A DNA stretch of 64,000 nt, from the NCBI GenBank assembly GCA_947561585.1, contig CANNZV010000118.1:310001-374000 (forward strand), written 5' to 3'. A model generated the notes under the pieces. The model did no database searches. It saw only the letters and a list, made by a program, of their open reading frames with translations, and had not been told where the DNA came from. This document shows, in pieces, positions 1-10,845 of this stretch. The position numbers were made by a program, and so were the translations under genes. This DNA comes from Caprella mutica. Taxonomy: Eukaryota; Arthropoda; Malacostraca; Amphipoda; Caprellidae. How positions within the stretch are numbered: position 1 is the first letter of the stretch; each line of letters starts with the position of its first letter.

Positions 1-160
1 AACTATACATTCATACCACACCTATTTACTGGAAACTTTGGTCATACATAGGTAATTAACAGTGTATATATTAATGGTGACAGGTGAAAATTTAAAATTT
101 ACCACACAAGAAGTGAGAATACAAATTTCCAACTTACATATACACCACCATTATCGGCTG

Positions 161-561
161 GAGTCTCCGCTGTCTGGCGAAGAGAACGGGGCGTCTCTGC
201 TGCTGCCTGGCGAAGAGAACGGGGTGTCTCAGCTGCTGCCTGGCGAAAAGAAAGGGGGTTGTCTCTGCTGCTGTCTGGCGAAGAGAATGGGGTGTCTCTG
301 CTGCTGCCTGGCGAAGAGAACGGGGCGTCTCTGCTGCTGCCTGGCGAAGAGAACGGGGTGTCTCTGCTGCTGCCTGGCGAAGAGAACGGGGTTTCTCTGC
401 TGCTGTCTGGCGAAGAGAATGGGGTGTCTCTGCTGCTGCCTGGCGAAGAGAACGGGGCGTCTCTGCTGCTGCCTGGCGAAGAGAACGGGGTGTCTCTGCT
501 GCTGCCTGGCGAAGAGAACGGGGTGTCTCTGCTGCTGCCTGGCGAAGAGAACGGGGGCTAA
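161..561. repeat. 33-bp minisatellite, about 12 units
   Basis: The word CTGGCGAAGAGAACGGGG recurs every 33 bp, with occasional CTGTCTGG and AACGGGGCG variants and one unit lengthened by 2 bp near 255. Because 33 is divisible by three, open frames run through the array on both strands. They encode nothing but the repeat, so I do not call a gene. The array borders a related but longer-period repeat at 562. Confidence 0.95.
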
Positions 562-960
562 CTACTCTATTAAGTGAGAGAAGACCCTCAGCTGCATGAC
601 GAAGAGAGCGTGGGCTAGCAGCTGCCTGTCGAAAAAAACGTGGGGTAGCAGTGGCCTGGTTAAGAACACCTGGGCTACGAACTCGACCAAGTGAAAGAAG
701 ACCCTCAGCTGCATGACGAAGAGACCGAGGGCTAGCAGCTGCCTGTCGAAATAAACGTGGGGTAGCAGTGGCCTGGTTAAGAACACCTGGGCTACGAACT
801 CGACCAAGTGAAAGAAGACCCTCAGCTGCATGACGAAGAGACCGAGGGCTAGCAGCTGCCTGTCGAAATAAACGTGGGGTAGCAGTGGCCTGGTTAAGAA
901 CACGTGGGCTACGAACTTGACTAAGTGAGAGAAGACCTTCAGCTGCCTGACGAAGAGAGC
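562..960. repeat. 117-bp higher-order repeat, about 3.4 copies
   Basis: The word AAGACCCTCAGCTGC begins at 581, 698 and 815 and, with changes, at 932, giving an exact 117-bp period. Each unit is made of 30-bp sub-blocks starting CAGCTGC or CAGTGGCC (30 + 30 + 57). These resemble the neighbouring 33-bp minisatellite (CTGCCTGTCGAAATAAACG against CTGCCTGGCGAAGAGAACG). It therefore looks like a higher-order derivative of the same ancestral unit. Confidence 0.9.
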
Positions 961-3900
961 ACTGATTCTCAGCTGCAGACTGATAAGTTGTAGCCGTTTC
1001 TGGAAAAATGTTACAGAAATTAATACAATTTAAGCGCATTATTTCAAAATTTCTATATATGGAGAATTTTATTTGACAAATAACATATTTAATATGCTAT
1101 TGGTTTTGATAGTTCCTATGGTTAGATGAATATGTAAATAATAAAATCATGAATAGTGATGTTGAGAAAATAAGTAAAACATTGTTAGGAAATTAACTGA
1201 TATTTTGATAATATTAACACATTAAGAAACCATTGAAAAATAGCATGACGAACGAAGTCCAATCAAATATTTCGTGTGGGATTGATAATCCTGACATCTG
1301 AATATATAACTCTAGCAATAAACTAGGTCTATCTTCCAGAATTACTAGGTACTTTGGAGGAGTCTAATCTTTATATGAAATGCTTTGTATGTTAAAATAA
1401 TGTAACTTCAATGGTTTAAAGTTATCAGCTGTTTTTTTAACAACCTGTGACCAAATCGAATGGAGGTAAAACAAGTTGATCTATGACTGCAGTTTAATAT
1501 GAAATTCATAATTATATAGCATGAATATTTGACTATTTTAATCAGAAGCTTTCAAAAATTTGAACTTCTGATTTATCTAAATTTGATCAAACTGATTATA
1601 GTTTTCTTAACTATGATCATCATCATTTCAAAAAGAAATTCAAAAGAAATCAAATAATCAAAAAAAGCACTGAAAAATTACATTTTGAAAATTAGTACTC
1701 ATAAATCCTAGCTAACCATTCATAGGCAGTTGAATAATATTAGATATTTATATAGAGAAAGTGACGTAGCCTGGATCTAGATTTTGATGAATTTCTGAGA
1801 GAAATTATATGAATTGATTTCAGAGTTTGTGTAGATCATGAGCTTTCAGAAATAAAGAAAAAAAACATACAAATTATATCGAATTAGCAATAAACATAGG
1901 CGTAGCCGCCACTTAAATATAAAATATCCATGAGTAAACATTACTTCTATTGTATATGAGGTATGTCTATGTATACATTGATAAGCTGTTATTAATTTGA
2001 ACATATCCAAGCAGATGATTTTAATTGTTTTAAGTATCCAAAAATCAATCATATTTGATGTTCTATAAAATATATACATTTCAGATAAAATTTTCTGAAA
2101 TATTCAACCATTTAATATTTCTCTGATATGCCATTTTATATTTCCCTGAGCACACAACTTGCATAATCAGATCAATTGCTTTTAATGAAAATCAAAAGTA
2201 TAAATGATAAAGCAATCAAGAGAAGAAGAGAGCAAAATCTTATTGATTGAGAGAAAAATATCATTTTCATATTAATAGTAGTGAAAAGAATTATTATTAT
2301 AATTATTACTATTAACACATTGACTATGTATACTAAAAATGCAGTCTAACCTAGCTGACTTTTCCAAAATTACATGTTTTTGTTATTGCTTCTGTGGTCA
2401 TGAGACTCATGCTTGTTCTTGTCATGACAATGACCCAAAATTTTAATCTTAATTCATCATTAGGAGAAATATCAATTTCACTTCTATGTATCGAATTTGT
2501 GATGTTAACTAACTTCATTTTAAGAAAATTTCAAGATAATTGCAGAAACTTGATTTGAGGAATCTAGACATTTCTTTATTAAATAATTTATGAGAAAACA
2601 GAAAAATCCAAAACTATTAATGAACTAGGTAATTCCCCATGAGCTTCAGATTCAGCACAATAAGGATTCTTACTCTATCTTACTACCTGTGATCTTTCCT
2701 CTTAAAGAAGCCAAATTTGTTCAAAGTAATGTTGAACATATATGAAATATATATTTAGCCACAATAAAAATCAGTTAGCTACTGTCCTTTTCCTGTCAGG
2801 CAAATGTGTGTACAGCTGCAATCTTTTATTTAGTAAATATCTAGGTATTATGTGTAGAATAAGGCTAGATAAAGTATGTAATCTGTAGTCTGGAACTGGC
2901 AGTTGAAACTTACTGCCATTTGTCATCAGTTATTGATATTGGTCTATACAGAAAATTAAATTACATTTTTTTAAGCTATTAATTCATCATAGAAATTTGG
3001 AAGGATATTGTGGATTTTCTACTCTCAAGGAGTACAAAATACTGATATTTTACTTTAAATCTTGATAAATCACTCATTCTCAATGGGTGATTCATGAAGC
3101 ATAATCAGTTATACAAGTGGAAAAGCTCATATAAAAGCTCACTAGTTGAACAAGGTGTGGTGTTGTGTAAATTTTGGACATTTACCTTGTGAAATTACAT
3201 GAACAAACTATTATCAAGAAGTGTGATTGTCCATAATTTAATAATTAACTTCTGAAATGTAACTGAGAACTTTGAAGATCTCTGACCTGGGCAAAACAGA
3301 TAGAGATAACTTTTTTTCATGTTTAGAAATGAGGTAAAAGTCAGTAAATCTGGAATCAAAATTGTCCAGGGAATTAATTAGAATTACTACAGTCTTTCAG
3401 AGCATGTTATTCAAAGGGACGTCTCTCTAAATCAGAATGAATTAATCAATTAATGTACAATTTTGTCCCCTTCTAGTCTATAATATTAAAGCTACAGATA
3501 TGGGGTTTATTTCATCTTGTTCAGTACTTATTCCTCATAAAAGTTAGCTTTTTCTTAAATTAATTTTAGTTCATAATATTCATTTATAAAAGCAATTTAA
3601 AAATAATCAAAACTGTGTATATTTCCATGTTGTTTTTTTGCACACGAGAGATTTGAAAAAAATCCTAATTTATCTGCAATTAAACACTGCAAAGGATGAA
3701 AAAATGTCATGTATCTAAGTCAAACATTGTAGGTGGTGAAACATTTTTGAAGTTCAAAAACGAATTTTTCAGGAGGAGAGCCCATTTTCATTAACAAAAT
3801 TTTATTAAAAAAGCAATTCTTGTTGGATAAGAGCTAATAATTTAAATACATTATATTGAGAACAAAAGGCAAAATAGAGGATTTCTTCATGAACACTTCA

Positions 3901-4691
3901 ATAAATAGTTTTTAGCAGTCTGGTAAACCGTGTGAATTAGTAAAAAAGTGAAATACTCTATTCGAAACCACAAAAAGTTATCATTAAAGTATGTTCAGGA
4001 TCTCACAGTGAAGGGGGAGGGGGGTGGGGGGGAAGGACCAGCTATGGAAGGTTGAATTAGTGAAACCAGTTATAATGGGCTAATGCCTTGTTAATTTTGG
4101 TTTACAATTTTCAAATATGACATAGTTATTGGCTTGTAGCAGTTAGTTTGTGAAATTCAAGCTCAGATTTAGCTTCCAGTCATACCTCAGAAACATGGTG
4201 GAAAGAAGAATTAATTAGTAAATACTAAATAGCTCAGAATATATTTTAGTTCTTAACTAAGTAGTATGAATGATGTACCACAGACCTAAGGTAATAAAGC
4301 ATTGGCACATCTCTCCATTAGTTTGGCAAATTAATTATAAAGCAATTTGATTGTGATTTGTGGGCATAGCCACACATTAGCAAAGTGAAGACTCTAATCA
4401 CACTCTTCAAATAAAATATTAAATAAAAAAAAATTCTAAACTTAAGAAATTGTAACATAGATACACTGAGTTTCTTATGATTTGAAATAGTCTACTATAA
4501 CCAGACTGTAGAGTAGGTAACTAGGTATGTAAACATGGTCTGCATGTAAATTTTCTTATTTTTATCAATATTTTTTTGGCTGCCCTCCAAATTTATAGCA
4601 ACAGTTTATATTGTTTGTGTGAACTATCCGGAATATCCTTTCATTTTTACATTCATATCACTGAGAACAAATCTTAAATTAGAGTGTTTCT
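961..4691. other. AT-rich sequence with no recognisable gene
   Basis: All frames are densely interrupted by stops, and I recognise no domain, RNA gene or transposon end. The only distinctive item is the G-rich tract listed separately at 4013. Confidence 0.6.
4013..4032 (+). other. G-rich tract, candidate G-quadruplex
   Basis: Runs of five, six and seven G are separated by single A and T bases, in otherwise AT-rich DNA. The runs can supply four tracts of at least three G, so a quadruplex is possible. No gene lies nearby. Confidence 0.5.
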
Positions 4692-4728
4692 GTTGAAACA
4701 TTTAACTAGTTAAGTTAAATGTTTCAAC
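4692..4728. repeat. Perfect 16-bp inverted repeat, 5-nt loop
   Basis: GTTGAAACATTTAACT at 4692..4707 is followed by AGTTA and then by its exact reverse complement at 4713..4728. A transcript from either strand could form a 16-bp hairpin. I see no coding context and no duplication of the arms at transposon-like flanks. Confidence 0.85.
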
Positions 4729-5567
4729 TATAACGTCTAAGTGTATGGGCTCTTAAGTGATTAGGATCTTACTTTGTGGTATTTTCAGATTCCTTTCTCT
4801 TTATAAGTCTCTTTCTACTAACTACTCATGGTACCATGCCCTAGAACCAACTTGCCACTATGGTTCCGACCTCAGGCCTCTGGTCCAAGCTTAACTGTAT
4901 TTAAGGGTAATAATGGTAAAGTAATTAACACTTAAAGAGATTATATTCATTGGTCAAGCAAGGGTTATTACAAAGAATATCTCCACTAGAACGCTCGCAA
5001 GTTAAGGTCTCAAATAACTACGAACAGGAGAATAGGTGTGTAGCTCACGATAGCAAATCGGTAACTGATTTGACTGTCGCTTACTTACAATCATATAGGT
5101 TCGTGATGATAGTAATGCATACACAATTGCTGTGTTTGCTTTACTACAACATTCTAATTCACATACCTACTCTTATATATGGGCTGCAGGCTGGAAGATT
5201 GTGAGCCTACTTTGAAACCAAAATTTCACAACTGAAGTACTCAACCTTGCCATCTCAAAGTACTCAACTTAGCAAGGCTAACTACTCAAGTCAAAGTTAA
5301 CATGAGAGCATAGAAAATAGTTCTAAATTTAAAGCCAATTACAAATAGGAACCTAGCAACAGAGATAGGTAGAATAGTACTTCCCAAGTACAAAGTAAAA
5401 AGTAAATAATGAGAGTTGTTCATTTGAGAAGTACTTGTTACTTCACAATTAAAAAGTACCTAACACAAATACATTTAATCTTTATAATAAGGTGACGAAT
5501 GACGATGTTACTACGGTTAGCAACGATGTTGCCATGTAGCTACTTACGATGTAGTTGCTTTATAATA
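4729..5567. other. Non-coding stretch before the 32-bp minisatellite
   Basis: A short open frame at 4950..5204 matches no family I know. Repeated words such as AAAGTACTCAAC (5234-5272) suggest decayed repeat DNA. No firm call. Confidence 0.4.
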
Positions 5568-5999
5568 GTCACTGTGATGATGTACTATCAGAGAAAAGAG
5601 TCATTGTGATGATGTACTACCAGAGAAAAGAGTCACTGTGATGATGTACTATCAGAGAAAAGAGTCACTGTGATGATGTACTATCAGAGAAAAGAGTCAC
5701 TGTGATGATGTACTATCAGAGAAAAGAGTCACTGTGATGATGTACTATCAGAGAAAAGAGTCACTGTGATGATGTACTATCAGAGAAAAGAGTCACTGTG
5801 ATGATGTACTATCAGAGAAAGAGTCACTGTGATGATGTACTATCAGAGAAAAGAGTCACTGTGATGATGTACTATCAGAGAAAAGAGTCACTGTGATGAT
5901 GTACTATCAGAGAAAAGAGTCACTGTGATGATGTACTATCCGAGAAAAGAGTCACTGTGATGATGTACTATCAGAGAAAAGAGTCACTGTGATGATCAC
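5568..5999. repeat. 32-bp minisatellite, about 13.5 units
   Basis: GTCACTGTGATGATGTACTA recurs every 32 bp, followed by TCAGAGAAAAGA. One unit near 5817 is 31 bp through loss of one A. Point variants are rare (CATTGTG, ACCAGAG, ATCCGAG), so the array looks homogenised. It stops abruptly at GATGATCACTTT. Confidence 0.95.
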
Positions 6000-7564
6000 T
6001 TTTATCAGACTCCAGAGAAATTGCAATTATCTAACTCAATTAAACAATTTTGCCTTGGTACATGCAAGTACTAAAAAACAACTCTTTGTAGTGACTGACA
6101 GACAGTACATGTGCAATGAAACTAATTTCTTATTTGACTCGACTACTTGAGCAACTACTTATAACTTCAAGTAGGTACATTGATTTATGAGTACTGAATG
6201 AATTTGTACAGTTGTACTTAGTTTATTATTATTATTATATACCACGTAATAAAGCATGTCCTAACTCGCCATTGGACCATTTAAAAATTATTTTGACTCT
6301 CGAGTCCTTCAATTGCAAATGGCGAGAAATATATCTTTTTTTCTATGCTTAGTAGGATTATTTGGAAGAGAATTTAAGATAATTAGATCACTTTGGAGAG
6401 AAATTTTGTGATATTCGAAGAGAGCAAGAGAGACAAATGGAGAGTTTATGAGCCATACTAGTAGTAATTTACTTGGCTAAGTTGGCTTAGGCTTAGTACA
6501 TAAGCACTTTTTCTCTCCATTGTATTGGCTTATAAATCAAACAATTTAGACATTTAGACTCATGAGATATTTTAAGTCCATAGGTCCTACAATTATAAAG
6601 AGAAAAATCTACTTTTTATATTTTACTCCTATGCTTAAAATTCATTGTTCCCTATTCTGGAGAGAATAAGGCGTAATGACAATATTATCTTTTTGGAGAG
6701 AAATTTAAATTCTTTTGGAGATAAGATAGTCAAGAAAAAAGGGCAAGTTTATGAGCTATTGTATATTATTTGGCACATTTACTACCAATACCATACAGTG
6801 CATACTACCTACCTATCTGACTATAATCTGAGTTTTGCCCTTTTGATATGTACCTAAGCCAGTTAACTCTTTAGAGTTTAGTGATAGATATTTTGAACTA
6901 CACTGATAATACACGGTGGTACAGAAAGTATATCATCCAGACTGCAAAGCATGCACAATCAGTCTCCAGATATTTAATTTATCCCAATTTGTCTCCCAAG
7001 ATTTTAAATTTCTCTCTAAAATGGCCCAAATTCTCTCCACTAATAATATGTAAACATAGGGATTAATTAGTAAATTGTCGCCAGGTAATTCAGGAGACTA
7101 ATTTCAATGCCTCAACAGTCGCCGGTTAAACTTCACAACTTCATGCATCTTTTGCAGACTGGTATATCACTTACAAAACACTTTCAAAAACTGTTGGGAA
7201 ATATTCCTTACTCTTTAAAGGTTGCGTTTAATGATCAGCAGTCAGTGGTGACCACCTCCAAAAATAAAGTTTGTATGCTGCTCGGCAGCTCAAATTTTGA
7301 ATCTACACATTACATAAATGGTTAGGTATAGTCATATTTCTTAAGGCACAAAGGACATTTTAATTCCCTGTAAAGTTTAGGCCTGAAAGAGATAATTGGA
7401 TTTAACTGATAATGACAGTCATGTTACAGTCACAGAGGCTGGAAAATTGTAAGACAAAAAAATCCTCTATTTTGGCTTCTGTTTTCAATAAAATGCATGT
7501 AAATATAGGAGGAAATTGAGGATTGTTTGCACAGAAAATGTCCCATATTCTGCAGTGACACAGT
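6000..7564. other. AT-rich non-coding stretch with dispersed words
   Basis: No gene recognised. Words such as TTTGGAGAGAAATTT, GAGTTTATGAGC and TGGCTTA occur at 6380-6500 and again at 6690-6760, suggesting an old diverged duplication. Short open frames (6645..6857, 6881..7066, 7107..7325) have no recognisable domain. Confidence 0.4.
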
Positions 7565-7572
7565 CTGGGAAC

Positions 7573-7806
7573 CCAGTCTGTATTTAGTGGTAAATTCCAC
7601 TGACATGTCGGTGGAATTTTTTCTCTTTCAAAATAATATTCTGGCAAAGTCGTTGGATTTTCAACTATTTATTCATGTTACCATTAATTTTTGGTGGATA
7701 AATTGGGAAAATGTTGGTGGATCAGTCAAATTACTGGAAATTAATGGTGGATTTTTTCAGCTTTTTGAAAAAGTCAGTGGGATTTTTTGCACCAAATACA
7801 GACTGT
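7573..7806. mobile_element. MITE copy 1 (hAT-like), 8-bp TSD CTGGGAAC
   Basis: The element starts CCAGTCTGTATTT and ends AAATACAGACTGT. The terminal inverted repeat is perfect over CAGTCTGTATTT and continues imperfectly inward (AGTGGTAAATTCCAC against GGTGCAAAAAATCCCAC). CTGGGAAC lies directly before (7565..7572) and after (7807..7814), which is an 8-bp target duplication. The interior (TGTCGGTGGA, GGTGGATCAG, TTAATGGTGG) is shared with the copy at 7913. There is no transposase frame, so it is non-autonomous. The TSD length and CAG/CTG ends suggest hAT, but other 8-bp-TSD superfamilies are possible. Confidence 0.85.
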
Positions 7807-7912
7807 CTGGGAACCATGTTAGTGACAATGTTACAGAGTATGTTAGTTAAAGCCAATTAATTGGGTAAATTGGCTTAGTTTTCAAAACGTCAAAACTCAG
7901 ATATGTCTAATT

Positions 7913-8112
7913 CCAGTCTGTATTTCATGGTAAATTCCACCGAGTTGTCGGTGGATTTTTAGCTATTTATTCCTATGTTACCATTAATTTTCGGTGGGAA
8001 AATGGGTGAAATGATGGTGGATCAGCCAAATTAGAGGAAATTAATGGTGGATTTTTTCAGCTTTTTCAAAGTCAATGGAATTTTGTGCACCAAATGGCAA
8101 ATACAGACTGGG
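7913..8112. mobile_element. MITE copy 2, same family, 8-bp TSD GTCTAATT
   Basis: This is the same family and orientation as the element at 7573. It starts CCAGTCTGTATTT and ends AAATACAGACTGG. GTCTAATT flanks it on both sides (7905..7912 and 8113..8120). It is 34 bp shorter than copy 1, with small internal deletions around the TGTCGGTGGA and GGATTTTTTCAGC blocks. Separate target duplications show two independent insertions about 100 bp apart, not one tandem duplication. Confidence 0.85.
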
Positions 8113-8120
8113 TCTAATTG

Positions 8121-8742
8121 GCTTAAAATTTTGAATCAATTCCTATGTTCCCAACTTCCCATGTTAATTTTGGCTTGAAATCTTCTAACAAATGAGCCAA
8201 ATTGGCTTGGCTAATAATTTGTGAATTTTGGCTCAAAATTGGCTTAGGTACCATTTTCTAGCCTCTGAAACTTGGTCTGAAAATAACATATTTAATGTAT
8301 GAAATTAAGGTATTACATGAATAGATATCCAAGATCCTAAATGGGAACACCGAACACCTAATAAATAAATGTGAAATATTTGTTAACAGTTATAAATTAG
8401 GTAGTTAGGCAAAAACCTCAATTTTGTATCAAATTAGCAATTACCCCATCTTACCCTATACATTTAACATGGAACTAAGGTAGGCACCTAATAGGTAGCT
8501 ACTCAACTAGGCTATTTACATTTACTAGGTACCAAGCAAACAATGGCTAGTTGATATAACACAGGATAGGATAGTTTTATTATCCATAAGAGTTTGGCTA
8601 ACCAAACTGTCCAAACTACTGACTAGGTATAGCTACCTACATAGGCTAGTTAGGTAATAGTTATATAAAAAATAGTTGAAATTCCAACTATCTATAGCTA
8701 CCTAGGTAGGTACCCAATTAATAATACCTAGTTATAACCAAC
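8121..8742. other. Non-coding, short-word repeats; possible THAP intron
   Basis: AT-rich DNA with many TTGGCT and TAGGTA/TACCTA words and palindromic clusters such as CTACCTAGGTAGG near 8700. If the THAP exon at 8743 is spliced as proposed, this is its first intron. No other feature. Confidence 0.4.
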
Positions 8743-9028
8743 CTTGGTTGTCAGAATGGTTTGCCATTGGAAGAGGGACAGCATCTTCTTTCAATATAGT
8801 CTTGTATGGTGAAACTATTCTAGTAAAATCTTTATATTGGAAATGTTTGGAACAAACTGAATAATTTTTTACAAGATTATTTACTGTCAAATTTGTAAGT
8901 TTAGGATTATTACAGGCAGCCTTCCACTTCAATGAATCGTGACTTCTAAATGAAAACAGTTTCACGTCTGGATTTTTACGGCTAGTAATCGTACAATTCT
9001 TAAACGAACATTGTCGAGTTTTAACCAT
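8743..9028 (-). CDS. THAP-type zinc-finger exon (5' exon of a gene or transposase)
   Basis: Reading leftward from the ATG at 9026..9028, the peptide starts MVKTRQCSFKNC and contains the C2CH layout of a THAP finger: C-x4-C at the start, LKWKAACN with the invariant Trp, YSVCSKHF as the C-x2-H pair, and an AVPLP motif matching the conserved AVPTIF-type end. THAP domains bind DNA in animal transcription regulators and in P-element-type transposases. I prefer the methionine directly before the domain to one 12 codons upstream, because THAP domains normally sit at the extreme N-terminus. After the domain the frame runs to CCAAG|GTTGGT, a plausible splice donor at 8742/8743. Continuing past it gives a stop within a few codons, so the exon is probably spliced. 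I cannot find the next exon, so it could also be a pseudogene or a relic of a THAP-containing transposon. Confidence 0.7.
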
Positions 9029-9357
9029 TTTGAGATGTAATAACCAAGGAAATTGTAATAACATACACTGTCACTGAACATTCATACCTCTCAAGAAACG
9101 TGACGCTGATTATCTGATTTTAAGCCGTTAGCGTCCTAAAACAAAAGAAAAACAAAAGACTATCGGATATATGTAACGAACTTGTTCTAAACAAAGAAAA
9201 ATGAATTACATGGTATTATTTCAAATATTTTGAAACAATTCAAGGAAATGAATATTAACTATCATATAACTATTACTTTCGTATCAAAGAATATCTTAAA
9301 AGTGACCGAAAAATAAAATCAGAAATAATGCAATAGCGAATGTAGTATGAATGACTG

Positions 9358-9365
9358 TGACGTCA
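9358..9365. promoter_or_regulatory. CRE site TGACGTCA (1 of 3)
   Basis: A perfect 8-bp CREB/ATF palindrome in the context GACTGTGACGTCACGC, about 330 bp upstream of the THAP ATG. Confidence 0.55.
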
Positions 9366-9569
9366 CGCACTTACCATGCAAACGTGCCAACAGTCGCTAG
9401 ATATTTGAAATGACTGTATTGGGACATCTTCTACTTTACTGGTCTGTGAGCCAGGCGGCTAACATTTTGTTTATACGTATCTGTAGTCCAGTCCACTGCT
9501 AATACATGCATATTCACGGACTCACTGTATATAGAATATAGTAGTGACAATCGAGACGGTAAGTGTACG

Positions 9570-9577
9570 TGACGTCA
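9570..9577. promoter_or_regulatory. CRE site TGACGTCA (2 of 3)
   Basis: A perfect CREB/ATF palindrome in the context GTACGTGACGTCATCAC. It lies close to a possible plus-strand splice donor. Confidence 0.55.
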
Positions 9578-9730
9578 TCACAGCAACACTCTAAATTAAA
9601 TTTAAGACAATCGAAGAGTGTTAAAATATGAAAAAATGTTTATTTATTGCCAATATACGAAGAGAGTAATGGTGGATTCAGTTATTAAAACTACTTGACC
9701 CTAATTTTCGATTTTAGTCTGTTGTCTTAA

Positions 9731-9738
9731 TGACGTCA
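9731..9738. promoter_or_regulatory. CRE site TGACGTCA (3 of 3)
   Basis: A perfect CREB/ATF palindrome in the context CTTAATGACGTCACGAT, about 150 bp before the GC-richer block at 9877. Confidence 0.55.
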
Positions 9739-9876
9739 CGATAACAAGTCACTCTATTGTCACTACTACGTATATATCAGTGGACCGAAAAACAGAAATA
9801 ATAATGTAACAGGGAGACGTTGTTATAGTTCCAGTACTATAACTTCCTTGGACTGAGCCACAGTGAGTGTCACTCA

Positions 9877-10011
9877 GTGTCGAAAAGAATGGCCAAGGTG
9901 AATGTTGAAGTGAGCCTCAAGTTGCCCGCTGGTTTGCCCCTCCACTGCGCGTTTGCCCGTTGTTTTAACACTCGGAGTGTGCAAAAGAGCCTCAATGTAA
10001 ACGGGGCTTTA
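9877..10011 (+). other. GC-richer block with open frame running into LTR
   Basis: This segment is clearly richer in G and C than its surroundings (for example GCCCGCTGGTTTGCCCC). It stays open in one plus frame that begins at a GTG, or at the ATG at 9892, and runs into the LTR fragment to a stop at 10101. The predicted peptide has no domain I recognise. It could be the 5' part of a variant BEL LTR, a first exon downstream of the CRE cluster, or chance. Low confidence that it codes. Confidence 0.3.
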
Positions 10012-10477
10012 GGTCAGTTCGCTGTTTTTTCCTTGGTCGCTGAACTTCTTATGAGAACTGGCTGTAGAGTGAAAGAAGTTTTGGTAATAATCTTTAGGTA
10101 GAACATGATTCGAAATAATTCTTTTTGTCTTTCAGTTCTACCTATAAGTAACCGAATGCTTTATCTTTGCAGTGACTGATGGCAGCTGGATCGCTTCTGT
10201 TCTATCATGTTGGTGCGTCTCAGTCTAGTCTCTTCAATCTTAGATAACATTTATTCAGTCTATTTAAAATTTTAACGTTAAATCTTGTGAAAGTTAATTA
10301 ATAATTAATTAAATATAAGAGTTCTATAATGAAATCAAATTTTCTTTAAAAATCCCTATTTTAAAAGAATGTTAAATAATTTTTTGTAAATTAAATCATT
10401 TAAAAATTTAATGATTCAAATGACCACTAAACTAGATCAAGCAAGATTAAATCCATAGAGTTTGAACATTTTTTGTA
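10012..10477 (+). mobile_element. Truncated BEL/Pao LTR (3' half), related to the 39.5-48.1 kb element
   Basis: From GGTCAGTTCGCTG to the terminal TTTTTTGTACA this is clearly homologous to the LTRs at 39539..40915 and 46734..48080, in the opposite orientation. Shared blocks include GAACTTCTTATGAGAACTGG, CGAATGCTTTATCTTTGCAG, GGCAGCTGGATCGCTTCTG and TTAACGTTAAATCTTGTGAA. It ends exactly at the LTR end, but no primer-binding site follows, so it is a solo-LTR or deletion remnant. It carries more substitutions than the two full LTRs differ by, so it is older. The 5' LTR half is absent or unrecognisable. Confidence 0.9.
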
Positions 10478-10480
10478 CAA

Positions 10481-10845
10481 GGATTAACAGTGTTTGTGGG
10501 TTACTATAACATACTATGGCATAGTTGATTTAACTCGCACCTAAACTTAAAAAAAGTAGCGTTAAACCTCATAGTAAGTTAATTCAAGCACCAGATACAT
10601 TGGATTAACAATCTTTGTGAGTTACTTCAACACACTATGTCCTAGTTGTTTTAACTATGTTCAAAACTCTCAAAATGTAACTCTAACTCTCATAGTAAGT
10701 TGATTCAATCCATAAAATGATTTGAATTAACTATGTTTGGTGACACACCATGTCATAGTTGTTTTGACACACGTGAAAACATGAATGTAGTCCAACCAAC
10801 TTACGTAATAAATTGATTCAAAACATAAATTGTTGAACCATTAAA
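10481..10845. repeat. Diverged ~121-bp tandem repeat, 3 copies
   Basis: Three blocks begin GGATTAACAGTGTTTG, GGATTAACAATCTTTG and GAATTAACTATGTTTG at about 10481, 10602 and 10725. Each then has a TCATAGTTGTTTT-like and a CATAGTAAGTTGATTCAA-like segment in the same order. Divergence is high, so this is an old array. It directly abuts the LTR remnant. Confidence 0.75.

Larger units (their letters stand above)
9029..9876. promoter_or_regulatory. Candidate (possibly bidirectional) promoter region upstream of the THAP exon
   Basis: This gene-free interval lies upstream of the THAP start. It holds three copies of the perfect CREB/ATF palindrome TGACGTCA (listed separately) in about 380 bp. A random 8-mer is expected roughly once in 65 kb, less often here because of AT bias. 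A potential splice donor, ACGGTAAGTG, occurs on the plus strand near 9557. No TATA box can be assigned confidently. Confidence 0.5.

Noticed and set aside
62..1039. Open frames of 171 and 301 codons across the left minisatellites
   Set aside because: They consist only of the 33-bp and 117-bp repeats in different frames, with no unique coding sequence.
1846..2079. 77-codon minus-strand open frame
   Set aside because: AT-rich composition with no domain, as expected of chance open frames in such DNA.
5568..5999. Possible CRISPR array (32-bp regular repeats)
   Set aside because: The repeats are contiguous with no unique spacers, and the sequence is eukaryotic. It is a minisatellite.
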